From: Clostridiales bacterium
GTDB lineage: Bacteria > Bacillota > Clostridia > Lachnospirales > Lachnospiraceae
DNA length: 64,000 nucleotides
Direction of reading: 5' to 3'
Assembly: GCA_015655075.1 (NCBI GenBank)
Contig: JAATFT010000028.1
Location: 1 to 64,000 of the forward strand
Position 1 is the first letter of the stretch; every line of letters starts with the position of its first letter. Below, one piece after another: positions 35,596-44,658 of this stretch. Both the position numbers and the translations under genes were made by a program. Below the pieces are notes generated by a model that was not told the origin of the DNA, did not search any database, and worked only from the letters and a program-made list of their open reading frames with translations.

Positions 35596-36654
35596 ATGAA
35601 TAGCAACAAAGAGTTAATTGATGCATTAAATCAAATTGAAAGGGAAAAGGATATCAGCAAGGAAATTTTACTGGAAGCCATGGAGAATTCCTTAGTGGCC
35701 GCCTGCAAAAATCATTTTGGCAAGGCGGATAATATAAGGGTAAATATAGATCGGGAAACCGGCGCCGTAAGTGTTTATGCTGAACGGGAAATCGTTGAAA
35801 CCGTTGTGGATCCCGTTATGCAAATCAGTGCTGTGGAAGCAAAATTAAAATACCCGAAAAATAATATTGGTGATATCGTTAATGTGGAAGTAACTCCTAA
35901 GAATTTTGGGCGTATTGCCGCCCAGAAAGCAAAGCAGGTAGTGGTGCAAAAGATCAGGGAAGAAGAGAGAAAAGTTTTGTTTAATCAGTATTACAATAAG
36001 GAAAAAGATGTAGTAACCGGTATCGTGCAGCGTTATGTAGGCAATAATGTAAGTATTAATCTGGGTAAGGTAGATGCCATATTAACGGAAAACGAACAGG
36101 TTAAAACGGAGCATTTTAAGCCTACGGACCGTATTAAGCTTTATGTGCTGGAAGTAAAGGATACTACCAAGGGACCCAGAATAACCGTTTCCAGAACCCA
36201 TCCTGAACTTGTAAAAAGATTATTTGAAGCAGAAGTAACGGAGGTAAAAGACGGTACCGTAGAGATTAAGAGTATATCCAGGGAAGCCGGGTCCAGAACG
36301 AAAATGACCGTATATTCCAATAACCCGGATGTGGACCCGGTGGGGGCCTGTGTCGGTATGAACGGCGCCAGAGTGAATGCCATTGTCAATGAGCTGCGCG
36401 GCGAAAAGATAGATATTATCACTTGGAGTGATGACCCGGCGGTACTGATTGAAAACGCTTTAAGTCCTGCTAAAGTTGTATCCGTTTATGTGGAAGAGGG
36501 GGAGAAGAGCGCCCGCGTAATCGTACCGGATTATCAATTATCCCTTGCCATAGGTAAGGAAGGGCAGAATGCCAGATTAGCGGCAAGACTTACCGGCTAT
36601 AAAATTGATATTAAAAGTGAATCGCAGGCAGAAGGGTACGGATGGGAAGGGTGA
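35596..36654 (+). CDS. nusA: Transcription elongation/termination factor NusA
   Basis: 352 residues: an N-terminal RNA-polymerase-binding domain, an S1 domain (VVTGIVQRYVGNNVSINLGKVDAIL) and two KH domains with VDPVGACVGMNGARVNAIVNELRGEKIDII and the IGKEGQNARLAARLTGYKIDI segment. The C-terminal acidic repeats of the E. coli protein are absent, as usual in Firmicutes. GAGGAGG precedes the start. rnpM follows after the structured motif. Confidence 0.96.
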   Translation: MNSNKELIDALNQIEREKDISKEILLEAMENSLVAACKNHFGKADNIRVNIDRETGAVSVYAEREIVETVVDPVMQISAVEAKLKYPKNNIGDIVNVEVTPKNFGRIAAQKAKQVVVQKIREEERKVLFNQYYNKEKDVVTGIVQRYVGNNVSINLGKVDAILTENEQVKTEHFKPTDRIKLYVLEVKDTTKGPRITVSRTHPELVKRLFEAEVTEVKDGTVEIKSISREAGSRTKMTVYSNNPDVDPVGACVGMNGARVNAIVNELRGEKIDIITWSDDPAVLIENALSPAKVVSVYVEEGEKSARVIVPDYQLSLAIGKEGQNARLAARLTGYKIDIKSESQAEGYGWEG

Positions 36655-36736
36655 AAAAAAATTTTTAAAAGGCCAAGCAACGGGTGCAAAGTGTACCGGA
36701 AGGCCGGAAGGCGAAACCGCCCGGCATGTCTGAAAG

Positions 36737-36830
36737 GTTGGAAGAAAATATAATGTAGAAAGGAATGCCACATATGGATTCTTTCAACTGTTTATTGTGG
36801 CGGTAACATATCTAAAGGCAGATGTGTTAC
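36737..36830 (+). promoter_or_regulatory. Structured leader motif, copy B (nusA-rnpM gap)
   Basis: GTTGGAAGAA (36737-36746) pairs with TTCTTTCAAC (36779-36788). The loop box AGAAAGGAATGCCA is at 36757-36770, ten bases from the left arm and eight from the right. Downstream, GTGGCGG is followed by a 10-bp stem, GTAACATATC/GATGTGTTAC (36803-36812/36821-36830), 16 bases before the rnpM start. The two-hairpin order matches copy A. Confidence 0.6.
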
Positions 36831-36846
36831 GCAATAGGTGTAATAA

Positions 36847-37122
36847 ATGAGTGTTGTAAAGAAAATTCCCCAAAGACAGTGTATTGGATGCGGGGAAATG
36901 AAAAATAAAAGAGAAATGATCAGAATTATAAGAACACCGGAGGAAAATATCGTTATCGACACCAGCGGAAAAAAGAATGGCAGAGGCGCATACATATGCA
37001 AATCGACAGAATGCCTTCAAAAAGCCGTTAAAAGCCGAGGCCTGGAACGTTCCTTAAAGGTGAGCATTCCTCAAGAAGTCTATGAAGAATTAGAAAAGGA
37101 GCTGAGTGGACTTGAATTATGA
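36847..37122 (+). CDS. rnpM: RNase P modulator RnpM (YlxR)
   Basis: A 91-residue YlxR-family RNA-binding protein. The signatures are RQCIGCGEMKNKREMIRIIR and NGRGAYICKSTECL. In Bacillus it binds RNase P RNA and modulates processing. It overlaps ylxQ by 17 bases and sits in the usual nusA-ylxR-ylxQ-infB order. The structured motif directly upstream may control its translation, by inference. Confidence 0.92.
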   Translation: MSVVKKIPQRQCIGCGEMKNKREMIRIIRTPEENIVIDTSGKKNGRGAYICKSTECLQKAVKSRGLERSLKVSIPQEVYEELEKELSGLEL

Positions 37123-37492
37123 AAAGGATAGTACCGGGCCCAGGCCTATTGACCAAAAAAAAGTATTTTCTTATATTGGATTAGCAGCCAAAGCAGGCTA
37201 TCTTGCCAGTGGCGAATTCCTAACGGAAAAAGCCGTAAAAGCAGGCAAAGCCAAATTAGTAATTGTTGCTGAGGATGCATCGGATAATACAAAAAAAATG
37301 TTTACCAATATGTGTACTTACTATAAAGTGCCGATTTACTTTTTTGGTGAAAAAACAAAACTTGGCCATGCAATAGGAAAGGAATTCAGAGCATCTCTGG
37401 TTCTATTTGACAAAGGCTTGGCCGATATGGTAGAAAAGCAAATGAACACAGTCAACAAAGATGAATGTATGGACACATACATGAATTCGTAA
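37106..37492 (+). CDS. ylxQ: L7Ae-family RNA-binding protein YlxQ
   Basis: A 128-residue L7Ae/L30e/S12e-fold protein: [41 protein letters not shown], and [24 protein letters not shown]. It probably binds kink-turn-like RNA near the ribosome. Two starts are possible: GTG 37106, four bases after AGGAG, or TTG 37112, ten bases after it. Both overlap rnpM. The C-terminal tail (about 20 residues) is not conserved. Confidence 0.9.
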   Translation: MDLNYEKDSTGPRPIDQKKVFSYIGLAAKAGYLASGEFLTEKAVKAGKAKLVIVAEDASDNTKKMFTNMCTYYKVPIYFFGEKTKLGHAIGKEFRASLVLFDKGLADMVEKQMNTVNKDECMDTYMNS

Positions 37493-37509
37493 AAGTGGAG
37501 GTAGTAAGT

Positions 37510-40500
37510 ATGGCAAAAATTAAAATATATGAAATAGCAAAAGAGCTCAATAAGCAAAGTAAAGAGATTATAACATTTTTAAATGATAATAGTGTGGTAA
37601 TAAAAAGCCATATGAGCAGTATTGACGATAATACGGTAAATATGGTAAGGGAGCATTTCTCACCAAAGGTGAAACCGGAAGCTAAACCGGTTATGAAGCA
37701 ATCAGCAGTCAGAACGGAGCACCAGGGCAGAACGTCAGAGCCTTCCCAAGGCACTGCTTCTGAACAGGCCCCTTCTCATACGGTCCATGGCACGTCGGCT
37801 GCGCAGCAGAATAACCGGTCTGCCGGCAGCGGTTATTCGGAACAGAACAGTCAGGGTAACGCAAGATCGGGCCAAGGCAATTCGGGCGAACAAAAACCGG
37901 CAGGACAGCACAGCCAGAATCGTTCCACCAACAGTCAGAATAACAGATCCCAAAATAGACCCCAGAATGACCAGCGTGGTCAGCAAACCTTTGGGGATAA
38001 TGGCGTGAATAACAGGACATCAGGTCAAAACGGGCGCAATCCTTCCACGCAGAACCGTTCTTATGGTCAGGGGGGCAGCCAGCAGGGTCAGAACCGTTCT
38101 TATGGTCAGGGCAGCGGCGGCCAGCAGGGTCAGAACCGTTCCTATGGCCAGGGCAGCGGCCAACAGGGTCAGAACCGTCCCTATGGCCAGGGCAGCGGCC
38201 AACAGGGTCAGAACCGTTCTTATGGCCAGGGCAGCGGCCAACAGGGTCAGAACCGTCCCTATGGCCAGGGCAGCAGCCAGCAGGGTCAGAACCGTCCCTA
38301 TGGTCAGGGCAGCAGCCAGCAGGGTCAGAATCGTTCTTACGGCCAGAATAATCCGTCCGCTAACCGCCCTTATGGCCAGAACAACCAGTCCGACAGCCAA
38401 TTTCATCAAAACCGGCCAACGAATAACCGGCAGGACAGAGTAAACGGTAACGGCGTCGACAGGACGGGCCAGAGTACAGCAAGGCCGTATAATTCCCAAA
38501 ATACCAGACCGGGCCAGTCAGGCGGCTATTCAAGAGGCGGTCAGCAAGGCGGTCCGGACAGTCGCCAGAACAGAAATTCCGGTTCCGGATACGGCGGCAT
38601 GAATAAAGATGATTATATAAAAGATGCGGACATAAAGAAAAAAGGCACAGGCAGGTCGGATTCCCGAAGTAGCGATGGAAAAAGACCTGATGTTCCTATA
38701 GGAATGTCAAGAAGTGATTCTTTAAACAATAGAAACAGCAGAGTAAATAAAAATATTAAAAACACCAAAACGAATTACAGCCACAGAGGTGTTGACAACG
38801 ATGGCTTAGATGAAGTCAAGATTCCGAAGAAAGGCCAGTTTATTAAACCAAAGCCTGTTCAGGTACAGCAGACAAAAGAGGATGAGGTTAAAACCATAAC
38901 GCTTCAGGATGTTTTAACCATTAAAGAATTAGCGGATAAAATGAAAGTGCCTGCGTCTGCTTTGGTAAAGAAGCTTTTCTTAGCAGGGAAAATGGTCTCC
39001 ATCAATCAGGAGATTACTTTTGAGGAGGCGGAAGAGATCGCAATTGAATTTGATGTTATTGCAGAACATGAAGTTAAAGTGGACGTAATTGAAGAATTAC
39101 TAAAGGAAAAGGAAGAAAAAAAAGAGAATTTAGTAAAACGTCCTGCGGTTGTATGTGTTATGGGCCACGTTGACCATGGTAAAACCTCTTTGTTAGACGC
39201 CATCCGCGAAACCAATGTGACCTCCCATGAAGCAGGCGGTATCACTCAGCATATCGGCGCTTATGTGGTTGATGTAAATGGTGAAAAAATTACATTTTTA
39301 GATACTCCCGGTCATGAAGCTTTTACTTCCATGAGGATGAGAGGAGCCCAGTCTACGGATATTGCTATTTTAGTTGTGGCGGCAGACGACGGTGTCATGC
39401 CTCAGACCGTGGAAGCAATCAGCCATGCTAAGGCTGCCGGCATTCAGATCATTGTCGCGATCAATAAAACAGATAAACCAAGCGCCAATATAGAACGTGT
39501 GAAACAAGAATTAACGGAATATGATTTAATCGCAGAAGACTGGGGCGGTGACACGGTATTTGTTCCTGTTTCAGCCCATACCAAGGAAGGCATTAAACAA
39601 TTGCTGGAAATGATCCTTCTTACAGCGGAAATGATAGAATTAAAAGCAAATCCAGACCGCAATGCCAGAGGTATTGTAATTGAGGCTGAATTGGACAAAG
39701 GCCGCGGCCCGGTGGCTACGATTTTGGTTCAAAAGGGTACTTTGCATGTGGGAGATTCCATTGCCATTGGGGCCGCATATGGTAAAGTAAGGGCTATGAT
39801 GGATGATAAAGGCAGGCGTGTCAAAGAAGCCACTCCTTCTACACCTGTAGAAATAATAGGATTAAATGAAGTACCGGATGCCGGAGAAATCTTTATTGCC
39901 ACGGATAATGAGAAGGAAGCCCGTTCCATTTCCGAAGTTTATATATCCCAAGGCAGGGAAAGACTCTTGGCAGATACAAAAGCAAAATTGTCTTTGGACG
40001 GACTTTTCTCTCAAATTAAAGCGGGCAATGTAAAAGAGCTTAATCTTATTATTAAAGCCGATGTTCAGGGTTCTGTGGAAGCGGTAAAGCAAAGTTTGGT
40101 GAAATTAAGTAATGAGGAGGTGGCTGTGCGCATTATACATGGCGGGGTAGGCAGTATCAATGAATCCGATGTATCTTTAGCAAGTACCTCCAATGCGATT
40201 ATTATAGGCTTTAATGTCCGTCCGGATAATATGGCCAAAGAACTTGCGGACCGTGAAAAGGTGGATTTAAGGCTATACCGCGTTATTTATAATGCAATTG
40301 AGGATGTGGAAGCCGCCATGAAAGGTATGCTTGATCCCACCTTTGAAGAAAAAGTAATCGGCCATGCGGAAGTAAGACAGGTATTTAAAGCTTCCGGTCT
40401 TGGAGCTATTGCCGGTTCTTATGTACTAGACGGTAAAATTTTGAGAGGCTGTTCGGCAAGAATTACGAGGGAGGGTCAGCTTATATTTGAAGGCGCACTT

Positions 40501-40638
40501 GCCTCCTTAAAGAGATTTAAGGATGATGTCAAGGAGGTTACAGCCGGATATGAATGCGGTCTGGTATTTGAAAAATTTAATGATATTAAAGAACTTGACG
40601 TAGTAGAGTTATATATTATGGAGGAGGTTCCACGATAA
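37510..40638 (+). CDS. infB: Translation initiation factor IF-2 with an expanded Q/G/N/S-rich N-domain
   Basis: 1042 residues. An N-terminal IF2N helix ([21 protein letters not shown]) leads into about 380 residues of low-complexity Q/N/G/S/R/Y sequence, including seven near-identical 13-residue repeats [13 protein letters not shown] (residues about 182-277). A second IF2N domain follows, then the GTPase with GHVDHGKT (552-559), DTPGHEAF and NKTD, and the C-terminal domains that bind fMet-tRNA. The start at 37510 follows GGAGG, and the GTPase is intact. The disordered insert is unusually long, and its base composition is richer in G+C. Confidence 0.95.
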   Translation: MAKIKIYEIAKELNKQSKEIITFLNDNSVVIKSHMSSIDDNTVNMVREHFSPKVKPEAKPVMKQSAVRTEHQGRTSEPSQGTASEQAPSHTVHGTSAAQQNNRSAGSGYSEQNSQGNARSGQGNSGEQKPAGQHSQNRSTNSQNNRSQNRPQNDQRGQQTFGDNGVNNRTSGQNGRNPSTQNRSYGQGGSQQGQNRSYGQGSGGQQGQNRSYGQGSGQQGQNRPYGQGSGQQGQNRSYGQGSGQQGQNRPYGQGSSQQGQNRPYGQGSSQQGQNRSYGQNNPSANRPYGQNNQSDSQFHQNRPTNNRQDRVNGNGVDRTGQSTARPYNSQNTRPGQSGGYSRGGQQGGPDSRQNRNSGSGYGGMNKDDYIKDADIKKKGTGRSDSRSSDGKRPDVPIGMSRSDSLNNRNSRVNKNIKNTKTNYSHRGVDNDGLDEVKIPKKGQFIKPKPVQVQQTKEDEVKTITLQDVLTIKELADKMKVPASALVKKLFLAGKMVSINQEITFEEAEEIAIEFDVIAEHEVKVDVIEELLKEKEEKKENLVKRPAVVCVMGHVDHGKTSLLDAIRETNVTSHEAGGITQHIGAYVVDVNGEKITFLDTPGHEAFTSMRMRGAQSTDIAILVVAADDGVMPQTVEAISHAKAAGIQIIVAINKTDKPSANIERVKQELTEYDLIAEDWGGDTVFVPVSAHTKEGIKQLLEMILLTAEMIELKANPDRNARGIVIEAELDKGRGPVATILVQKGTLHVGDSIAIGAAYGKVRAMMDDKGRRVKEATPSTPVEIIGLNEVPDAGEIFIATDNEKEARSISEVYISQGRERLLADTKAKLSLDGLFSQIKAGNVKELNLIIKADVQGSVEAVKQSLVKLSNEEVAVRIIHGGVGSINESDVSLASTSNAIIIGFNVRPDNMAKELADREKVDLRLYRVIYNAIEDVEAAMKGMLDPTFEEKVIGHAEVRQVFKASGLGAIAGSYVLDGKILRGCSARITREGQLIFEGALASLKRFKDDVKEVTAGYECGLVFEKFNDIKELDVVELYIMEEVPR
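38053..38340 (+). repeat. 39-bp in-frame tandem repeats in infB
   Basis: About 7.3 units of 39 bp coding for NR(S/P)YGQG(S/G)xQQGQ. Neighbouring copies are nearly identical at the DNA level, a sign of slippage or unequal recombination. One unit has an extra codon (14 residues). Copy number is likely to vary between strains. Confidence 0.9.
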
Positions 40639-40702
40639 GGAGCCAGCCGTAATGGCGCCCCTATAGATGCCATATTATAGCGGGCGGGTAAATGAAAAAA
40701 GA

Positions 40703-40750
40703 CTGAAAGAAATATTTAGAGAAAGGAATGCCATATACACGTTCTTTCAG
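40703..40750 (+). promoter_or_regulatory. Structured leader motif, copy C (infB-rbfA gap)
   Basis: CTGAAAGAA (40703-40711) pairs with TTCTTTCAG (40742-40750). The loop box AGAAAGGAATGCCA is at 40720-40733, eight bases from either arm. Compared with copies A and B, the stem has A-T where they have G-C or G-T and C-G where copy B has T-A, so pairing is kept. It ends 31 bases before rbfA. The second hairpin of copies A and B is not evident. Confidence 0.55.
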
Positions 40751-40781
40751 CCGATAATGATTGGCTGTAATGGGTATAGAA

Positions 40782-41264
40782 ATGAGGAAAAACAGTATTA
40801 AAAATACCAGAATAAACGGGGAAGTTCAGCGTGAATTAAGCCGGTTAATCTGCAGGGAGATTAAAGATCCCCGGATAAATCCAATGACCTCCGTGGTTAC
40901 CGTAGAGGTGGCACCGGATTTAAAGCATGCGAAAGTATATATCAGTGTTCTGGGAGATGCCCAGTCCCAAAAGAGCACTTTGGAAGGTCTAAAGAGCGCG
41001 GCTTCTTATATGAGAGGGCAGCTGGCAAAAAGCGTTAATTTGCGGAATACGCCGGAATTAACGTTTATATTGGATCAATCCATTGAGCATGGCGTCAATA
41101 TATCCCGGTTAATCCATGAAGTCAACAAGGATTTGGACAATGGGGCCGAAACGGAGGGGGATGCAGATTTCAGAACAGACAAAGAAGATGCCGGCAAAGA
41201 GGATGGTGAAGAAACTGCAGATGCACAGAATAGTGAAGGAACTGCGGATAAAGATGAATATTAA
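40782..41264 (+). CDS. rbfA: 30S ribosome-binding factor A
   Basis: 160 residues. RbfA is a KH-fold cold-shock and maturation factor for 16S rRNA. The family start is MRKNSIKNTRINGEVQRELS, followed by VTVEVAPDLKHAKVYISVLG and LTFILDQSIEHGVNIS. A long acidic C-terminal tail (residues about 125-160) is non-conserved. ATG 40782 is chosen by family alignment. ATG 40770 and TTG 40761 lie in frame, and no strong ribosome-binding site favours any of them, so control by the upstream motif is possible. Confidence 0.9.
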   Translation: MRKNSIKNTRINGEVQRELSRLICREIKDPRINPMTSVVTVEVAPDLKHAKVYISVLGDAQSQKSTLEGLKSAASYMRGQLAKSVNLRNTPELTFILDQSIEHGVNISRLIHEVNKDLDNGAETEGDADFRTDKEDAGKEDGEETADAQNSEGTADKDEY

Positions 41265-41413
41265 CTCGTAATTAGAAGTATTGGATACTGGAAAAAGCCG
41301 TTTATTTTGGATGAAGAAACGTGGTGGGATACCCGCAAAGAGTCGCAGACGTATTTGCTATTTGTCATAAGACATCTGCCCGGCTGGTATTGTTTGTGTA
41401 TGGAGGTGTTAGT

Positions 41414-42397
41414 ATGAATCATATTTTAGAAGAAATTAAAGATGCTAAAACCATAGGAATTTCCGGTCATGTCAGGCCCGACGGTGACTGTGTGGGTTCC
41501 TGCCTGGCATTATACCATTATTTAAAAGGAAATCTGTCCGGGGATACAGGTGTTGATCTATATCTGGAAGCAGTTCCGGAAAAATTTAAGATAATTGGAA
41601 ATACCGAGATGGTAAAGCAAAAAAATAGTTCGGAAATAAAATATGATTTATTTATTTCTCTTGACAGCAGCAGTCCGGACCGATTAGGTTTTGCTCAGGA
41701 ATATTTTGATAATGCCTGCCGGACTATAAATATTGACCATCATATCAGCAATCTGAATTTTGCGGATACCAATCAGGTGGAAGCGGAAGCTGGTTCCACC
41801 TGTGAAGTACTATTTGGCTTATTTGAGGAAGATAAAATAGATTTAACCATAGCAAAAGCCTTATATCTTGGAATCATACATGATACCGGAGTTTTTAAAC
41901 ATTCCAATACTTCTGAAAAAACTATGAATATTGCCGGAAAGCTTATTTCCATGGGAGTTCCCTTTTCCCAGATGATCGACGAGACCTTTTATCTTATGAC
42001 TTATCACCAAAGCCAGATTTTAGGCAGATGTCTATTAGAGAGCATATTAATTCTTGGTGGAAAATGTATTGTTTCTTCGGTGAGCAAAAAGACGCTGGAA
42101 TTTTATAATTCTGTTCCGGCCGATTTGGATGGCATCATTGATCAGCTAAGAATTACCCAGGGTGTGGAGGTAGCCGTTTTTCTTTATGAAACGGATTTTC
42201 ACGAGTATAAAGTCAGTATGCGGGCCAACCAAGCGGTTGATGTGAGAAAGATTGCGGTACATTTTGGCGGCGGCGGACATATCAAGGCGGCGGGATGTAC
42301 CATGCACGGCGCCATTTATGATGTTGTAAATAATCTGGCGGCACATATAGAACATCAATTATCCAATCTAACAAGGGAACAGGGGTCAGAGTATTGA
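41414..42397 (+). CDS. nrnA: DHH-family phosphoesterase, NrnA-like
   Basis: A 327-residue DHH-DHHA1 phosphoesterase. Motifs are GHVRPDGDCVGS (I/II), FISLDSSSPDR (III), NIDHHISN (DHH), HDTGVFKHSN and the C-terminal HFGGGGHIKAAGCT substrate loop. It degrades nano-RNA or pAp/pApA. GGAGG precedes ATG 41414. It overlaps truB by four bases. This location after rbfA is standard in Firmicutes. Confidence 0.92.
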   Translation: MNHILEEIKDAKTIGISGHVRPDGDCVGSCLALYHYLKGNLSGDTGVDLYLEAVPEKFKIIGNTEMVKQKNSSEIKYDLFISLDSSSPDRLGFAQEYFDNACRTINIDHHISNLNFADTNQVEAEAGSTCEVLFGLFEEDKIDLTIAKALYLGIIHDTGVFKHSNTSEKTMNIAGKLISMGVPFSQMIDETFYLMTYHQSQILGRCLLESILILGGKCIVSSVSKKTLEFYNSVPADLDGIIDQLRITQGVEVAVFLYETDFHEYKVSMRANQAVDVRKIAVHFGGGGHIKAAGCTMHGAIYDVVNNLAAHIEHQLSNLTREQGSEY

Positions 42398-43317
42398 TTA
42401 ATGGAATTATCAATGTATATAAAGAAAAGGGATATACCTCTCATGATGCGGTTGCAAAGCTTAGGGGTATATTAAAGCAGAAAAAAATCGGACATACCGG
42501 TACTTTGGACCCGGATGCCGAAGGGGTATTGCCTGTGTGTCTGGGAAACGCCACAAAAATATGCGATATGCTGACGGATAAGGATAAGACTTATGAAGCG
42601 GTATTGCTGCTTGGTATTACGACGGATACCCAGGATTTAACCGGTGCGGTATTGGATACCCGTAAGGTAACGGCGGGAAGAAAACAGATAGAAGAGGCAA
42701 TCTTAGGTTTTATTGGTGAATATGATCAGCTGCCGCCCATGTATTCTGCGATTAAAGTCAATGGAAAGCGGTTATATGAACTGGCCAGGGCCGGCAAAGA
42801 GATTGAAAGGAAGCCCAGGAAAGTATGGATACATAATATCCGGATTTTAGAATACAAGGAAGAAACACACGAAATAAGAATGTTTGTGGACTGTTCAAAA
42901 GGTACTTATATCAGAACCTTATGTCATGATATCGGCGCCCTCCTTAAGTGCGGCGGATGCATGAAGACTTTGTTAAGAACAAAGGTTGGAGCATTTACAC
43001 TGGAAAACAGCTTAAAACTTTCAGAAATAGAAAATAAAATGCGGCAGAATCGGTTAGAGGATTATTTGGTCAAAGTGGAGGATATGTTCCCGGATTATAC
43101 TAAAATACTGGTCGCAGAAGAATTTACAAAGCTCATATATAACGGGAACAGTTTTCGAATCAGCCAGATAAAAGAACGGACAGGGGTAAGTGATAATGGC
43201 GGGACGGACGGTATTACCGGGCGGGTCAGGGTATATGACCAGAAAAAGCAATTTATCGGAATTTATGAATATAATTCAGAAGATAAGAGATTTAAACCGG
43301 TAAAAATGTTTTTGTAA
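42394..43317 (+). CDS. truB: tRNA pseudouridine-55 synthase
   Basis: 307 residues. TruB modifies U55 in the T-loop of tRNA. Motifs are GIINVYKEKGYTSHDAV, the catalytic Asp in HTGTLDPDAEGVLPVC, YEAVLLLGITTDTQD, and RTLCHDIGALLKCGG. It starts at TTG 42394, inside the nrnA stop (TTGA), so the two are coupled. A PUA-like tail follows. Confidence 0.94.
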   Translation: MINGIINVYKEKGYTSHDAVAKLRGILKQKKIGHTGTLDPDAEGVLPVCLGNATKICDMLTDKDKTYEAVLLLGITTDTQDLTGAVLDTRKVTAGRKQIEEAILGFIGEYDQLPPMYSAIKVNGKRLYELARAGKEIERKPRKVWIHNIRILEYKEETHEIRMFVDCSKGTYIRTLCHDIGALLKCGGCMKTLLRTKVGAFTLENSLKLSEIENKMRQNRLEDYLVKVEDMFPDYTKILVAEEFTKLIYNGNSFRISQIKERTGVSDNGGTDGITGRVRVYDQKKQFIGIYEYNSEDKRFKPVKMFL

Positions 43318-43338
43318 ATATTAGTAGGAGTAAAAAAT

Positions 43339-44265
43339 ATGGAATATATAACAGGTAGGACAGATTTTAAACTTCATAATTCCGTCGTATCTTTGGGAAA
43401 GTTTGACGGAATACACCGTGGACATCAGCTTCTGCTGAATAGAATTTTAGAGCAGAAAAAGCTGGGATACCAGGCTGTGATGTTTACCTTTATGTTTCAT
43501 CCAGACAACCTGTTTTCAGATAAAGAAATAGATATGATTTACACGGAAGATGAGAAACGATATTTTTTGGAGCAAAGCGGGCTGGATGTATTGGTATCCT
43601 ATCCGTTTACGAAAGAAACAGCTTCCATGGAGCCGGAAGATTTTATAAAAGTCGTCCTGATTGAAAAGCTGGATGCCAGAATAATTGTTGTAGGATCTGA
43701 TTTTTGTTTTGGACATAACCGTAAGGGTGATGTTGCCATGCTAAAGGAAATGTCTCATATTTACGGCTATGAATTAATTGTATTTGATAAAATGAAGTTG
43801 GCCGGACAGGTCATCAGCAGTTCTTATATCCGCAATGAAATTGTAAAAGGGCATATGGAAAAGGCAAATTTCATGCTTGGTAAGCCATTTACCATAATCG
43901 GAAAGGTGCAGCACGGCAGAAAAATCGGACGTACTTTGGGATTTCCCACAGTAAACCTGGTTCCGCCCGTGCATAAATTACTGCCGCCTAACGGAGTTTA
44001 TACTTCGGTTACTACTATTAATGGAATAAAATGTCCGGGGGTTACGAATATTGGTTTTAATCCAACGGTTGGTACGACCGCAGAACGCAGGGTGGAAACC
44101 CACATTTTTGATTTTGATGTCGATTTATACGGCATTGTAATTGAACTATCCCTATATTGCATGGAAAGACGGGAGGTAAAATTTAATTCACTGGAGGAGT
44201 TAAAAACCCAAATGCAAAAGGATATTGCCTTTGGCCGGGAGTATTTTTCCAAACATGGATATTAA
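43339..44265 (+). CDS. ribF: Bifunctional riboflavin kinase / FAD synthetase
   Basis: 308 residues. The N-terminal FAD synthetase has SLGKFDGIHRGHQLLL and GSDFCFGHNRKGDV. The C-terminal riboflavin kinase begins GKVQHGRKIGRTLGFPTVNL and contains GVYTSVTTINGIKCPGVTNIGFNPTV (in parts). It converts riboflavin to FMN and FAD. Last gene of the operon. TAGGAG precedes the ATG. Confidence 0.94.
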   Translation: MEYITGRTDFKLHNSVVSLGKFDGIHRGHQLLLNRILEQKKLGYQAVMFTFMFHPDNLFSDKEIDMIYTEDEKRYFLEQSGLDVLVSYPFTKETASMEPEDFIKVVLIEKLDARIIVVGSDFCFGHNRKGDVAMLKEMSHIYGYELIVFDKMKLAGQVISSSYIRNEIVKGHMEKANFMLGKPFTIIGKVQHGRKIGRTLGFPTVNLVPPVHKLLPPNGVYTSVTTINGIKCPGVTNIGFNPTVGTTAERRVETHIFDFDVDLYGIVIELSLYCMERREVKFNSLEELKTQMQKDIAFGREYFSKHGY

Positions 44266-44314
44266 AATATGGGGCGGCAATACATGTCTGGCTCTGCCGT
44301 AATAAAGTGAATTT

Positions 44315-44338
44315 TTGAGTTAGACACAACTAACTCAA
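44315..44338. terminator. Hairpin after ribF
   Basis: TTGAGTTAG (44315-44323) pairs with CTAACTCAA (44330-44338). There is no T-run on the plus side, so it is at best a weak terminator. The remaining 44339-44459 shows nothing recognised. Confidence 0.4.
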
Positions 44339-44459
44339 TGCGGGATACTTAAACCAGGGAACTGCTGCAAAACGGCTCCTTTTGTACCGGTTGGCAAAAG
44401 TCCATAATATTTTGTAAATCACCCCATTCCAATATAATTTCCGGTTTGATATACTGGCT

Positions 44460-44623
44460 TAGAGTGTGTTTGAAAAATGCTTGTGCCGGACTGGATGCTC
44501 CACTTTGTGGGAGGCAAGGAGCGATTTTGGGCGCGTAGTGGTGCTACGCTCCCAAAATTGAGACGTAGTATACCACAAAGTGGGGCGTTCAGAACGGTGC
44601 AATGATTTTTCAAACACGCTCTA
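44460..44623 (-). repeat. 164-bp palindromic MITE-like repeat, copy 5
   Basis: TA at 44460-44461 and 44622-44623. GAGTGTGTTTGAAAAAT left end, GCGTAGTGGTGCTACGC apex, ATTTTTCAAACACGCTC right end. It ends 35 bases before the first permease gene of the nitrogenase-like operon, in the place where that operon's promoter or leader should be. Confidence 0.9.
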
Positions 44624-44658
44624 GGACATGTTAGCCCTTGTCTAAGGAGGAAAAAACA

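Noticed and set aside
38053-38340. CRISPR-like regular repeats
   Set aside because: Units are contiguous, in frame and coding, with no spacers and no cas genes.
38020-38499. Repetitive frames on both strands inside infB
   Set aside because: Shadows of the 39-bp tandem repeats in the infB reading frame.
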